A stretch of DNA of 64,000 nt from Gordonia sp. PP30. Lineage in GTDB: Bacteria > Actinomycetota > Actinomycetes > Mycobacteriales > Mycobacteriaceae. How positions within the stretch are numbered: position 1 is the first letter of the stretch; each line of letters starts with the position of its first letter. Position numbers and translations under genes: made by a program. This document shows positions 41,068 through 49,059 of the stretch, in pieces. Location of the stretch: assembly GCF_023100845.1 (NCBI RefSeq), contig NZ_CP095864.1, positions 3,410,001-3,474,000 on the forward strand, in the 5' to 3' direction. The notes under the pieces are model-generated. The model had not been told where the DNA came from and did no database searches. It worked only from the letters and a program-made list of their open reading frames with translations.

Positions 41068-42023
41068 CACGCGGCACCGCCGTCGAAGAGTGTCGGCGTC
41101 GACATCTCCGCTTCCAGCCGGGTCAGATTGTCGACCGCGGTCCGCCAGTACGACTGCTTCAGCTCGATCCCGATCGCACGCCGGCCGAGCTTCACCGACT
41201 GGTACAGCTCCGACCCGATCCCCGCGAAGGGTGTGAGCACCAGCTCGCCTGGATTGGACCACAGCCGCACGCACCGCTCGATGAATCCGAGTTGCAGTGG
41301 GCAGATGTGCCGTTCATCGGCGGCGTCGCGTGCGACTGCGGTGTTGAGGGTGTCGGTCTCCTTGATGCCGTACCAGACGGGGCAGATATGGCCGTCGTCG
41401 GTGAGCCATCCGCCGTCGTGGTGGTCGGTCCAGATCGGGCTGGCCCACTCGATCCACTCGTCATTGGAGACGTCGTTCTTGATCGGGACCGCGTTGTCGC
41501 CGGGCTTGCGGAAAAGCAAGAGATAGTCGGCGAGCGCCGGCCGCGTCTTGGACGAGTCGCGGTTCTTCGTCTGGAATGCGAGGGCATGCGATCTGGTGCG
41601 GATCGACTGTGCTTGCGGGTCTTTCCAGACCGTGACCTCGCCGTTGAATATCCATCCCTCGGCCTGGAATGCGCGGATCACGTCGCCGCGGAAGTCGGTC
41701 ATCCCGACGTACCCGTCAGTCGCCTTCGTTGTCGTCAACTGCTGGACGTGAATGCACGCGAGCCGGCCAGGTTTCGTCACGCGGAGCTGCTCGGCGATGA
41801 TGAAGCGATAGTGCTCGACGAACTCACCCCGGGACGCGCAATTGCCCAGGTCACGTTCGGATGGCGAGTAGGTGAAGAGACTCGCGAACGGCGGGGAGCA
41901 GATCGACAGGTCGACCGAGTCGGTGGCGATGTCGCGCAGCTTCTCGCACGAGTCGCCGAGTATGAGTGTCCAGTGCTCGCCGGTCGCGACGTCGGTGACG
42001 TAGGGCTGGAGGTTCTCGGTCAT
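41067..42023 (-). CDS. DNA methyltransferase (amino group type)
   Basis: This 318-residue methyltransferase has the catalytic motif SPPF at residues 43-46 and the AdoMet motif FAGIGSE near residue 270, that is motif IV before motif I (beta class order). SPPF fits N4-cytosine or N6-adenine methylation. It is coupled to the helicase gene by ATGA, and no restriction partner is present, so it may protect phage DNA. The target sequence cannot be predicted. Confidence 0.88.
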   Translation of the reverse strand: MTENLQPYVTDVATGEHWTLILGDSCEKLRDIATDSVDLSICSPPFASLFTYSPSERDLGNCASRGEFVEHYRFIIAEQLRVTKPGRLACIHVQQLTTTKATDGYVGMTDFRGDVIRAFQAEGWIFNGEVTVWKDPQAQSIRTRSHALAFQTKNRDSSKTRPALADYLLLFRKPGDNAVPIKNDVSNDEWIEWASPIWTDHHDGGWLTDDGHICPVWYGIKETDTLNTAVARDAADERHICPLQLGFIERCVRLWSNPGELVLTPFAGIGSELYQSVKLGRRAIGIELKQSYWRTAVDNLTRLEAEMSTPTLFDGGAA

Positions 42024-43312
42024 GCGGCGTAGGTCTTTCGTGAGTGATTGATGAGTGCAGTGGTGATCTGCGACGCGGTCCGCTCCTTGCGGGCGACGTT
42101 GTCGGCGATCTGCGATTCGAGGTCCGACAGCACGATGTGCGCTTGCACCACCCGGTGCTGCCCGTATCGATAGCACCGGCGAATGCACTGGTAGTACTGC
42201 TCGTAGCTGTCGGATAGGCCTACGAACGCCATGCGGGCGCAGTGCTGCCAATTCATGCCCATCGATGCGATCGACGGTTTCGTGATCAGCACCCGGTGCT
42301 CGCCGTCGGCGAAGCCGAGCAGCAGCCGGGCCTTCTCGTCCGGGTCGAGCGACCCGTGGACATTGACCGCGCCGGGGATCTCTGCGGCGAGCGCGTCAGC
42401 CTCGGCGTTCAGACCGGCCCACAGCACCCACGGCTCACCAGGCTCCGACTCGACCAGCCGGACCGCCTCGGCGACCCTCGCAGCGAGCGTCTGCCGCCGC
42501 ACCTGCGCGCGGCCAGACACGCCGCCGAGCTCGGTCGCGAAGAGCTGCCCCTCAGCTTCCACACCCGCCGGGATTAGGTGCGGCACGATGTCCAGGCCAG
42601 GCAGGTCGTAGCCGATGTCGTCGCCGCCGACGTCGGACGGTTTGCGGATCGCGACCGCCCACGACGCCATCCACTCGATCATCGGGCCGAGCGCGTGGCC
42701 TTTGAGCCGCCACCCGTCCTGGTCGTGCACGAAGTATGCTGCCAGCATGTGATTTCGTGCCATCCGGCCCAAGAACTCGGCCTGGTTCGTCAGTTCCTCC
42801 GGGTCGTTCGGTGCCGGGGTCGCCGAGCACGCGAGACGTGCTGGCACGCCGGCGAAGCGTTCGATCAGCAGTGTGCGGAGCTTCCCGGCCGACGACTTTA
42901 GGATGGACGACTCATCGAGCGCGACCGCGTCGAAACGGTCCGCGTCGACGGCGTCCACGCGCTCGTAGTTGGTGATATACGTGCCCGGACCGGCAATGTC
43001 GCCCGGCTCCCGCATGAACGCCACCGTGACGCCGACCTTCGCCGCTTCACGGATCGTCTGCTGGCACACCGCCAGCGGCGCCACGATCAGGCTGGTGTCA
43101 CCCGACAGGCGGCACCACTCGACCATCTGCACTGTCTTCCCGAGCCCGGTGTCCTCCCACAGCGCCGCGCGCCGCGTCCGGACCGCCCATGCGACGATCT
43201 CGCGCTGCCACGGATGCAGCCACGCGTGGACATCGTCGGCGCACACGTCCGGCCCGACGGTCTTCGGCATGCGGGTCTTGCGGGCAAGGAATGCCTGATA
43301 GTCGGCGGTCAT
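42020..43312 (-). CDS. SNF2-type DEAD-like helicase
   Basis: This 430-residue helicase has motif I GLGKT at 56-60, the motif II DESS, SATPAPNDPEEL as motif III, and QCIRRCYRYGQ as motif VI. The fold fits SNF2-like phage helicases. Shine-Dalgarno AGGAGAG is seven bases before the ATG. It probably acts in replication or recombination together with the exonuclease. Confidence 0.9.
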   Translation of the reverse strand: MTADYQAFLARKTRMPKTVGPDVCADDVHAWLHPWQREIVAWAVRTRRAALWEDTGLGKTVQMVEWCRLSGDTSLIVAPLAVCQQTIREAAKVGVTVAFMREPGDIAGPGTYITNYERVDAVDADRFDAVALDESSILKSSAGKLRTLLIERFAGVPARLACSATPAPNDPEELTNQAEFLGRMARNHMLAAYFVHDQDGWRLKGHALGPMIEWMASWAVAIRKPSDVGGDDIGYDLPGLDIVPHLIPAGVEAEGQLFATELGGVSGRAQVRRQTLAARVAEAVRLVESEPGEPWVLWAGLNAEADALAAEIPGAVNVHGSLDPDEKARLLLGFADGEHRVLITKPSIASMGMNWQHCARMAFVGLSDSYEQYYQCIRRCYRYGQHRVVQAHIVLSDLESQIADNVARKERTASQITTALINHSRKTYAA

Positions 43313-43467
43313 CGCAGTCTCTCCTGAGTGCGTGGCTCTTTCGTGGTTGTGTGATGTGTGCGGGAGTGTGGTCGTCCCGGCGTGATGTCGGGGTGGCACC
43401 AGCAGTCGTCGGCGAGCACATGCATCCGATGCTCTGAGCCGGTCTCGGGCAGGTGGTCGATGGTCAT
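43309..43467 (-). CDS. small His-rich phage protein
   Basis: This is a 52-residue protein with many histidines and CWC, coupled by ATGA on both sides. Possible metal binding; function unknown. Confidence 0.5.
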   Translation of the reverse strand: MTIDHLPETGSEHRMHVLADDCWCHPDITPGRPHSRTHHTTTKEPRTQERLR

Positions 43468-43739
43468 CGGTTCCCCGCGATCAGGGCGAGGTCGGACGGC
43501 GAGTACAGGCGGGGGTCGTCCCAGCGGATCCGCGTGTAGTGCCATGTGCCTGGGACGATCTTCCGGCGGATGGTGAGCGACCCGTCCGGACCCGGACGGA
43601 TGTCGCGCTTGGCTTCCCGATCCAGAATCTGGCGGCGATTACTCGCGGGGACGATCTTTGTAACGTCACGCCGCCACACGTGCCCGTCCATGCTCGACTC
43701 CTGGATCTGCACCAGCTCGACGGCGGACCGGGCGGTCAT
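43464..43739 (-). CDS. small phage protein, unknown function
   Basis: This is a 91-residue basic, beta-rich protein (IPxTWHYTRIRWDD-like end) from the ATG overlapping the upstream stop. No family recognised. Confidence 0.55.
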   Translation of the reverse strand: MTARSAVELVQIQESSMDGHVWRRDVTKIVPASNRRQILDREAKRDIRPGPDGSLTIRRKIVPGTWHYTRIRWDDPRLYSPSDLALIAGNR

Positions 43740-43918
43740 GACAGCACCAGCCAGATCAGGCACCACACCGCCAGCGTGAGGCCGACCATCAGGATCGCCA
43801 CCGCGAGCGCACCCCGCCCCGTCCGCTCCCGCTCGATGTGCGCGCACGGCCACGCCTGCATGCAGCCGCCGCAATACGACCAGCCCTGCGTCGTCTCCCG
43901 ACGCTCATGCCCGCTCAC
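43736..43918 (-). CDS. small membrane protein with Cys pair
   Basis: This is a 60-residue protein with CGGC near residues 16-19 and one C-terminal membrane segment (ALAVAILMVGLTLAVWCLIW). Possibly a tail-anchored protein; unknown function. Confidence 0.6.
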   Translation of the reverse strand: MSGHERRETTQGWSYCGGCMQAWPCAHIERERTGRGALAVAILMVGLTLAVWCLIWLVLS

Positions 43919-44115
43919 CGGACACCCTCAGCCGGGTCACGCAAAGCAGCCAAGACCTCTTTCGCCAGACCGTGCTCAGAGCTGGGACCGTCCATGAGAG
44001 CCTCCATGCAGATGTCTCTGGCCCGCCGGATCCTCCGCTCCACCACGACCTTGTCCTGCTCGATCGACTCCACCGAGTCGAGGACCCCTTTCATGTGCTC
44101 GGAGAACTCGCTCAC
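43915..44115 (-). CDS. small helical phage protein
   Basis: This is a 66-residue, charged, helical protein from the GTG overlapping the next gene upstream (GTGA). It contains VESIEQDKVVVERRIRRARD, likely coiled coil. Function unknown. Confidence 0.55.
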   Translation of the reverse strand: MSEFSEHMKGVLDSVESIEQDKVVVERRIRRARDICMEALMDGPSSEHGLAKEVLAALRDPAEGVR

Positions 44116-44696
44116 TGATCCGCCTCCGACGCGAGCACGTCGCGGCGCGCGGTCCACGCCGCCAGGAGATCGTCTCGATGGGGCCCGAGATTCATGGCCT
44201 TCATGTCCGCGGCGATCGCGTCGAGCCCGGCCCGGTCGGTGGCGTCCACGATGGCCTGCGCCAGCGATCCCGCAGTCGCCTCGTCGATCGGCGCCGGCGT
44301 TTCCGCGAGCGGCTCCACCACGTAGGCGGCCCGCTTCCCCCGCGTCGACGTCAACGCCAGCTGCATGCGCCGCTCAATGTGCGACATGTGCGAGATCCGC
44401 ACGCCGCCGATCTCCTGCCCACCGAACCGCACCGCCGGATCGCGGAAGAGGGTCATCCGCCGGCCCGCGTACTGGGCGGCGTCCGCACCCCACGCGGCCA
44501 CCATCACCCGCCGCATCGTCTTGCACGGCCGGAACGTCTTATCGGGGAACTCTGCGAGCTCGATGAAGACGGGCTGCTCGGCGCTCCCCATCCGCGCCCC
44601 GGTGATCGTCACCGTCCGCGGCCCGTCGATCAGATCGTCGGCATTCACCTGATCGGAATTGGCTTCGATGGTCTTCGTGATGTCCAGGGAGCTCAT
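44112..44696 (-). CDS. recombination-region protein paired with YqaJ exonuclease
   Basis: This 194-residue protein has the core LAEFPDKTFRPCKTMRRVMV, then LFRDPAVRFGGQEIGGVRIS and HMSHIERRM. I have seen this arrangement in mycobacterial prophages as an uncharacterised protein. Its place next to the exonuclease, where RecT-like annealing proteins usually sit, suggests a single-strand binding or annealing role, but it does not look like RecT. Confidence 0.6.
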   Translation of the reverse strand: MSSLDITKTIEANSDQVNADDLIDGPRTVTITGARMGSAEQPVFIELAEFPDKTFRPCKTMRRVMVAAWGADAAQYAGRRMTLFRDPAVRFGGQEIGGVRISHMSHIERRMQLALTSTRGKRAAYVVEPLAETPAPIDEATAGSLAQAIVDATDRAGLDAIAADMKAMNLGPHRDDLLAAWTARRDVLASEADQ

Positions 44697-45505
44697 AGAA
44701 ACATCTCCTGCTCGATAGTTCTTTCGGTCGGGATCAGGCCGACGGTCCGGGCGTGATAGGTGCGGATCATGTCGGCGGCCGTGGCCTCGAAGACGTGGAC
44801 GGCCGCGACGATCGCCGCCTGCCACTCCTCGTCCGGGTAGACGCGCTTCACGTAGAGCGGCATGCCGCCGCAGTAGGAGACGTAGTCGATCCACTCGCGG
44901 CCCGACACATACAGGCCGCACTGAAGTTGGGCGACGTTCTCTTGTGGCACCTGGTCGGCGAGAATCGTCGCGAGATGCTTCTTCTGGCGCCGCGATTTGA
45001 CCTCGATCAGACCGTCATCGCCGACCACACCATCCGGCGAATACCCGATCCGCAGGCCGTGGTCATCGCGGACCATGAAGCCGACCTCGTCGACGTGGTC
45101 GTAGTGCTCGGTGTACAGGTCCCGAGCTCGGGGCTCGTCCTCGATGCCGCGCAGCATGTCGTCCGAGACGTACGTCGGGTCGGTCCAGTCGGTGATCCGC
45201 TCCGCCGTCAAAAGCTCCATCAGGCCGCGCGCGGTGTCGCCGCCGGCGACGTCCAGGATGATGGCGTCCGACTCGCGTGCCGTCTGAGCGCGCTCGGGGT
45301 GCATGCTCTTGATCGGCGCCGGTGACCGCTTCCCCACGCACGGGGCTGCAGCCTCCGCCCCACACGATGGGCAGTCGAAGTCGATCGCCGACAGCGAGTG
45401 CTGCGAGATCAGCTGACCGACGACCGACGCGGTGACGATCCCGCGGCGCTGTGCATGCCACTCGTCCGTGCCCTGCACCAGGCTCGGCAACACGGTGAGG
45501 CTCAT
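44693..45505 (-). CDS. YqaJ-family exonuclease
   Basis: This 270-residue recombination exonuclease has the motif order QGTDEWHAQRRGIVTAS near the start, GIEDEPRARDLY at 120-131 and YSPDGVVGDDGLIEVKSRR at 155-173, which supplies the acid-acid-x-Lys catalytic set. A CPSC...C insertion at 45-56 looks like a small zinc finger and is unusual. It probably degrades one strand at DNA ends to allow annealing. Confidence 0.87.
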   Translation of the reverse strand: MSLTVLPSLVQGTDEWHAQRRGIVTASVVGQLISQHSLSAIDFDCPSCGAEAAAPCVGKRSPAPIKSMHPERAQTARESDAIILDVAGGDTARGLMELLTAERITDWTDPTYVSDDMLRGIEDEPRARDLYTEHYDHVDEVGFMVRDDHGLRIGYSPDGVVGDDGLIEVKSRRQKKHLATILADQVPQENVAQLQCGLYVSGREWIDYVSYCGGMPLYVKRVYPDEEWQAAIVAAVHVFEATAADMIRTYHARTVGLIPTERTIEQEMFL

Positions 45506-45681
45506 CGGAGCCACCGGCCGTGATGGATGATCCGGCCGAGCGGGCCGTCCGCGAGGTGGTCGGGCACGCGCTCCGGGTCAATCCCCGGATGGTCGGCCCG
45601 CCACGCCAAGCCGATCGCGAGACCGGCGAGCAACGCGATCAGCATGGCGACGCCGATGAGGGTCAAGAGCTGGTCAGTCAT
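45502..45681 (-). CDS. small membrane protein
   Basis: This is a 59-residue protein with one membrane segment (LTLIGVAMLIALLAGLAIGLAW) and a charged cytosolic end. The ATG at 45681 has GGGGCGG seven bases upstream; 45687 is an alternative. Function unknown. Confidence 0.6.
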   Translation of the reverse strand: MTDQLLTLIGVAMLIALLAGLAIGLAWRADHPGIDPERVPDHLADGPLGRIIHHGRWLR

Positions 45682-46078
45682 GGACATACCGCCCCAGCTC
45701 GGCCTGCCGACGAACCTCGAAGGTGCCCTCACCCACGAGGAGGCCACCATGCTCCTGATGGCTGAGGAAGACCTCGCTCCCGGCGGGGACGGTGAGGACA
45801 CCGAGCATCACGTCCTCGTCGGACCGCACCTGATGGGCGTCCCAGAACGCGGCGCCGCGGGGATGCATCGTGTGGGTGTTGCTGGACGCCTCGCTCGCGA
45901 CGGCGACCACGCACGCCGGCATCGGGGTGGTCGCGGGCTTGCGGTTGGCGTGGACGATGAGGACGTCGCCCTGCGCTCCCGCCATGGTGATGGTCGGGAC
46001 TTCGGCGGCCCGGTCGAGGTAGTCGAGGACCTGCTTGCCGGTGTACTCGATCATGTCGGCGATCGTGGTGGTGCTCAT
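45674..46078 (-). CDS. phage protein, unknown function
   Basis: This is a 134-residue protein with a beta-rich centre (VPTITMAGAQGDVLIVHANR) and LTVPAGSEVFLSHQEHGGLL, which recalls cupin-like barrels but without clear metal ligands. AAAGGA before the ATG supports the start. Confidence 0.6.
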   Translation of the reverse strand: MSTTTIADMIEYTGKQVLDYLDRAAEVPTITMAGAQGDVLIVHANRKPATTPMPACVVAVASEASSNTHTMHPRGAAFWDAHQVRSDEDVMLGVLTVPAGSEVFLSHQEHGGLLVGEGTFEVRRQAELGRYVHD

Positions 46079-46107
46079 GGTGATTCCTTTCGGGTGGCGT
46101 GCGGCGC

Positions 46108-47772
46108 TCATCGCCGCACTTCGAGTCGTCGGTAGACGTCTGTCGGGATCCCGTACGTGTCGGCCATGGCCGCGACGGGATCGGAGAAGCGCTTGCGGAC
46201 GGTGATCCCGTACCGGTGTCGGGTGCCGTCCCGCTCCTGGGATCCGTTCGTGCAGAGCACGATCCGGGCGGGCTCAGAGAAGCTCTCTTCGAGGTAGGCC
46301 GGCAGCTCGTAGAGCTGCAGGGTGTGCGGCGCATTGCCGGGATCGGCGGCTTCGGCGATCAGCTCGGCGCCGGACCGGTCGATGAACACGTCCCAGCCCA
46401 TGCGCTCGACCGCGGCCCGCCTGACCTCGGTGTTTCGCTCGCTGATGATCCGCTCGATCGACCAGCCATCGCCCTCGATCAGGTCGGCCGGGACGATGGT
46501 GCCGTGCCAGGCATGGACGGCGAATCCTGGCCACGACACTGCCGGGCCGGTCTCGCAGTGCAGCCGGTGCGACCCCCATCCGGCCGGGGCGACCTGCTCG
46601 ACATGGATCTCTTCGGGGACGTCGCACACCATGACGAAGTCTCGGAATGGCCACCACCAGGCGGCGCTATTGGCGGCGTCCCAGGCGCGGAGCTTGTCCC
46701 AGATTTCGTCGGGCAGGTCGAGGTGCACGATGTCGCGGAAGAAGCAGAGGTAGGCGAGGCTGTAGTACCAGCCCCCGACCCAGAGGTTTCCGCCGAATCG
46801 GTGGGGCCACAGTCGACGCACCGCGTCGCGCACCGCGCCGTACACCGCGCCGTCCACCGCGCCGTCCACCGCGCCGTCCACCGCGCCGTACACCGCGTCG
46901 CGCACCGCGCCGTCCACCGCGTCGCGCACCGCGCCGTCCACCGCGCCGTACACCGCGCCGTCCACCGCGCCGTTCACCGCGTCGCGCACCGCGCCGTCCA
47001 CCGCGCCGTTCACCGCGTCGTCCACCGCGCCGCCCACCGCGCCGTCCACCGCGTCGTCCACCGCGTCGTCCACCGCGTCGTCCACCGCGCCGTTCACCGC
47101 GTCGCGCACCGCGCCGTTCACCGCGCCGTTCACCGCGCCGTTCACCGCGCCGTTCACCGCGTCGCGCACCGCGCCGCCCACCGCGCCGTCCACCGCGTCG
47201 TCCACCGCGCCGTCCACCGCGTCGTCCACCGCGCCGTTCACCGCGCCGCGCACCGCGCCGTTCACCGCGCCGTTCACCGCGCCGTACACCGCGCCGCCCA
47301 CCGCGCCGTCCACCGCGTCGTCCACCGCGCCGCCCACCGCGCCGCCCACCGCGCCGCGCACCGCGTCGTCCACCGCGCCGCCCACCGCGCCGTCCACCGC
47401 GCCGCCCACCGCGCCGCCCACCGCGCCGTCCACCGCGTCGCGCACCGCGCCGTACACCGCGCCGCCCACCGCGCCGTCCACCGCGTCGTCCACCGCGCCG
47501 CGGCGGATCATCTGGATCGCCAGAGCAGCGGCCGGCGCCGCGAGCGCACCCACAAGCGGGGTCGGGACTCGCACAATCGTCTTCGGCGGATCGAGCTTGG
47601 CGAAGCGGTAGCAGTCCCGCACGCCCTCCTCGAATGCCGCCCACTCGGCTTCGGTGAGGGGCGCGGTACGCCAGCCACGCTCACGGATCCACTTCTGCGC
47701 ATACGGGGCCATTGCAGCGGACTGCTCCGGCGTCAGCGACATCAGTCTGGTCGGGGTCTTCTTGCTGGTCAT
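46108..47772 (-). CDS. DUF6745-like protein with 56 tetrapeptide repeats
   Basis: This is a 554-residue protein in three parts. Residues 1-92 are a helical, mostly charged N-terminus. Residues 93-320 consist of X-X-Ala-Val units in which only the XX pair changes (DD, RD, DG, GG, YG, NG, RG). Residues about 321-554 are a globular domain with YSLAYLCFFRDIVHLDLP, HRLHCETGPAVSWPGFAVHA and WSIERIISERNTEVRRAAVE, the pattern of DUF6745 proteins (assignment from memory). The strand is fixed by this domain and by the coupled neighbours. Long open frames on both strands over the repeat are by-products of the 12-bp period. Confidence 0.78.
   Translation of the reverse strand: MTSKKTPTRLMSLTPEQSAAMAPYAQKWIRERGWRTAPLTEAEWAAFEEGVRDCYRFAKLDPPKTIVRVPTPLVGALAAPAAALAIQMIRRGAVDDAVDGAVGGAVYGAVRDAVDGAVGGAVGGAVDGAVGGAVDDAVRGAVGGAVGGAVDDAVDGAVGGAVYGAVNGAVNGAVRGAVNGAVDDAVDGAVDDAVDGAVGGAVRDAVNGAVNGAVNGAVNGAVRDAVNGAVDDAVDDAVDDAVDGAVGGAVDDAVNGAVDGAVRDAVNGAVDGAVYGAVDGAVRDAVDGAVRDAVYGAVDGAVDGAVDGAVYGAVRDAVRRLWPHRFGGNLWVGGWYYSLAYLCFFRDIVHLDLPDEIWDKLRAWDAANSAAWWWPFRDFVMVCDVPEEIHVEQVAPAGWGSHRLHCETGPAVSWPGFAVHAWHGTIVPADLIEGDGWSIERIISERNTEVRRAAVERMGWDVFIDRSGAELIAEAADPGNAPHTLQLYELPAYLEESFSEPARIVLCTNGSQERDGTRHRYGITVRKRFSDPVAAMADTYGIPTDVYRRLEVRR
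46820..47491. repeat. 56 perfect-length 12-bp tandem repeats
   Basis: The plus-strand unit is ACCGCG followed by Y-C-G and a variable triplet ending in C. All 56 units keep length 12 and nine or so of the twelve bases. Variation is limited to positions 7, 10 and 11, and every change alters an amino acid in the minus-strand protein. Seven unit types are present: DG 14, NG 10, DD 9, GG 9, RD 7, YG 5, RG 2 times. Confidence 0.92.
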
Positions 47773-47849
47773 CGTGTGGTCTTTCTCGGGAGAACGTCGA
47801 TGGGGGTGAGGTCGCGGACAGCCGCGAGGAAGCGGTGCACGAGGGTCAT
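47769..47849 (-). CDS. very small ORF in the overlap chain
   Basis: This is a 26-codon frame from an ATG overlapping the upstream stop (ATGA), with its stop over the start of the repeat protein gene. It is basic and hydrophobic (LVHRFLAAVRDLTPI). Evidence is the coupling only. Confidence 0.45.
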   Translation of the reverse strand: MTLVHRFLAAVRDLTPIDVLPRKTTR

Positions 47850-48148
47850 GAGGCGCGCCGGACGCGGGATCGGGGTGATACGCCGGACGCGGGCGGTGGC
47901 TGCGGGGCGCCGGTAGCGGCGACAGCCTCGATTTCGAGGGCGGCCCGAATGTCCGCGTCCGTCATCTGCCGCGGCAGATGCCCGATCTTGCGGGACGGCC
48001 ACCGGCCGGCCCGCATGTAGCGGGTCACCAGCTGGTGATGGGCTGGGGTGCCCCACAGGATCGTGGACACCTGCTCCGCGTCATGGAGCAGCGGCTCAAT
48101 CTGAGTGTCACTGTGACGCTCCGGGAGGGTGGATGGGACGCTGGTCAT
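47846..48148 (-). CDS. excisionase-like HTH protein
   Basis: This 100-residue protein has TPAHHQLVTRYMRAGRWPSR and LPRQMTDADIRAALE, the winged-helix layout of MerR/Xis-type excisionases and other small phage DNA-binding proteins. It is an early gene not far from the integrase block. Excision or regulatory role inferred. Confidence 0.6.
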   Translation of the reverse strand: MTSVPSTLPERHSDTQIEPLLHDAEQVSTILWGTPAHHQLVTRYMRAGRWPSRKIGHLPRQMTDADIRAALEIEAVAATGAPQPPPASGVSPRSRVRRAS

Positions 48149-48444
48149 CGGTACTCCCTGATCTGCTGTTGGGCTTCGAGCCAGTCGGCGTGTAGACGCT
48201 CCATGTCGCGGGCTTCATGCGCCGGAGTGGGCTGGCCGGTCATCGTGTGTCGGTGGTGGTGGATGGTCGAGGCGGTTTCGTAGGCGCGGAGCATGCGGCA
48301 TGCCCGCTCCTGGATCGCGCGCCGCATCCGTGTGTCGAGGCGGTCGGCGGCGGCTTGCGCTTTCCGCTCGTCGCAGACGCGTCGGAGGCCGTCGATCAGG
48401 TCGGCGAAGTCGGCGTCGCGGCGGCGGCCGAGTGCGGCGGTCAT
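48145..48444 (-). CDS. small helical phage protein
   Basis: This is a 99-residue, basic, helical protein (RVCDERKAQAAADRLDTRMR) chained by ATGA overlaps to its neighbours. No family recognised. Confidence 0.55.
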   Translation of the reverse strand: MTAALGRRRDADFADLIDGLRRVCDERKAQAAADRLDTRMRRAIQERACRMLRAYETASTIHHHRHTMTGQPTPAHEARDMERLHADWLEAQQQIREYR

Positions 48445-48620
48445 GACACGACCCGGATGTCATCGCACGGCACGAACCACAACGAGCCGCTGTCGGTGAG
48501 GACCCACGCATACAGCCGCATGCTGTGGTCGTCGACCTCGTAGCCGCCGATCGTGGAGCCGTACACAGCGAGGTCATCGACCACCGTCACCGGCGTCCCG
48601 TGCGCAGTCAGGGCACTCAT
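48441..48620 (-). CDS. small beta-rich phage protein
   Basis: This is a 59-residue frame with TVVDDLAVYGSTIGGYEVDD and a tryptophan-rich end. ATGA overlaps at both ends support it, and the competing frame over the same bases lacks any coupling. Confidence 0.55.
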   Translation of the reverse strand: MSALTAHGTPVTVVDDLAVYGSTIGGYEVDDHSMRLYAWVLTDSGSLWFVPCDDIRVVS

Positions 48621-48793
48621 GACGCCACCGCCATCCGCAGATCAGTGACCGGCACCAGACGTGACGTGATCCCCCAGCCCGTCCAGATCACGGCCTCCAC
48701 GACCGGGACCCGACCACGAGCGGCGACCCGCTCCACACTCCCGCCGCACGTCGCGAGAACCGTCTCGCCGTGAATGGTGGTGAGCGCTCTCAT
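48617..48793 (-). CDS. small beta-rich phage protein
   Basis: This is a 58-residue frame (TTIHGETVLATCGG, then VVEAVIWTGWGI), coupled by ATGA to both neighbours. It resembles the previous small protein in size and in the ALT-H-G-T/E start (MSALTAHGTPV versus MRALTTIHGETV), so the two may be an old duplication. Confidence 0.5.
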   Translation of the reverse strand: MRALTTIHGETVLATCGGSVERVAARGRVPVVEAVIWTGWGITSRLVPVTDLRMAVAS

Positions 48794-49059
48794 GCCGCAC
48801 CTCCCTCGATGGGGTGGAACTCTCCCGACACCCGGCCGAAATGGGCGACAGCGTTCGCCAGATTGCGGACGTCAGCATCGCTGAGCGAGTACGGGCCGAA
48901 CTCAAACGTCCACCCGATCAGGCCGTCATCGGTGAACACCGTCCGGACGGGCACCGTGATGAACTCGTCGGTCTCATCAACCCGGACCGTCAGGTTCATC
49001 TCGTGCTGCACATGCCTCTGGTCATCGCCGCGCTGTGCGTCGAAGGTGCGGAATCTCAT
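48790..49059 (-). CDS. small acidic phage protein
   Basis: This is an 89-residue protein with a beta-rich centre (EFITVPVRTVFTDDGLIGW) and a short helix (SDADVRNLANAVAHF). Coupled by ATGA to the antirepressor gene. Function unknown. Confidence 0.6.
   Translation of the reverse strand: MRFRTFDAQRGDDQRHVQHEMNLTVRVDETDEFITVPVRTVFTDDGLIGWTFEFGPYSLSDADVRNLANAVAHFGRVSGEFHPIEGGAA

Noticed and set aside
46820..47491. Regular repeats as a CRISPR array
   Set aside because: The units are 12 bp without spacers and lie inside one coding frame.
46099..47916. A 605-residue plus-strand open frame and other long frames over the repeat
   Set aside because: They arise because the 12-bp repeat lacks stops in several frames. 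Only the minus-strand frame has recognisable flanking domains and coupled neighbours.
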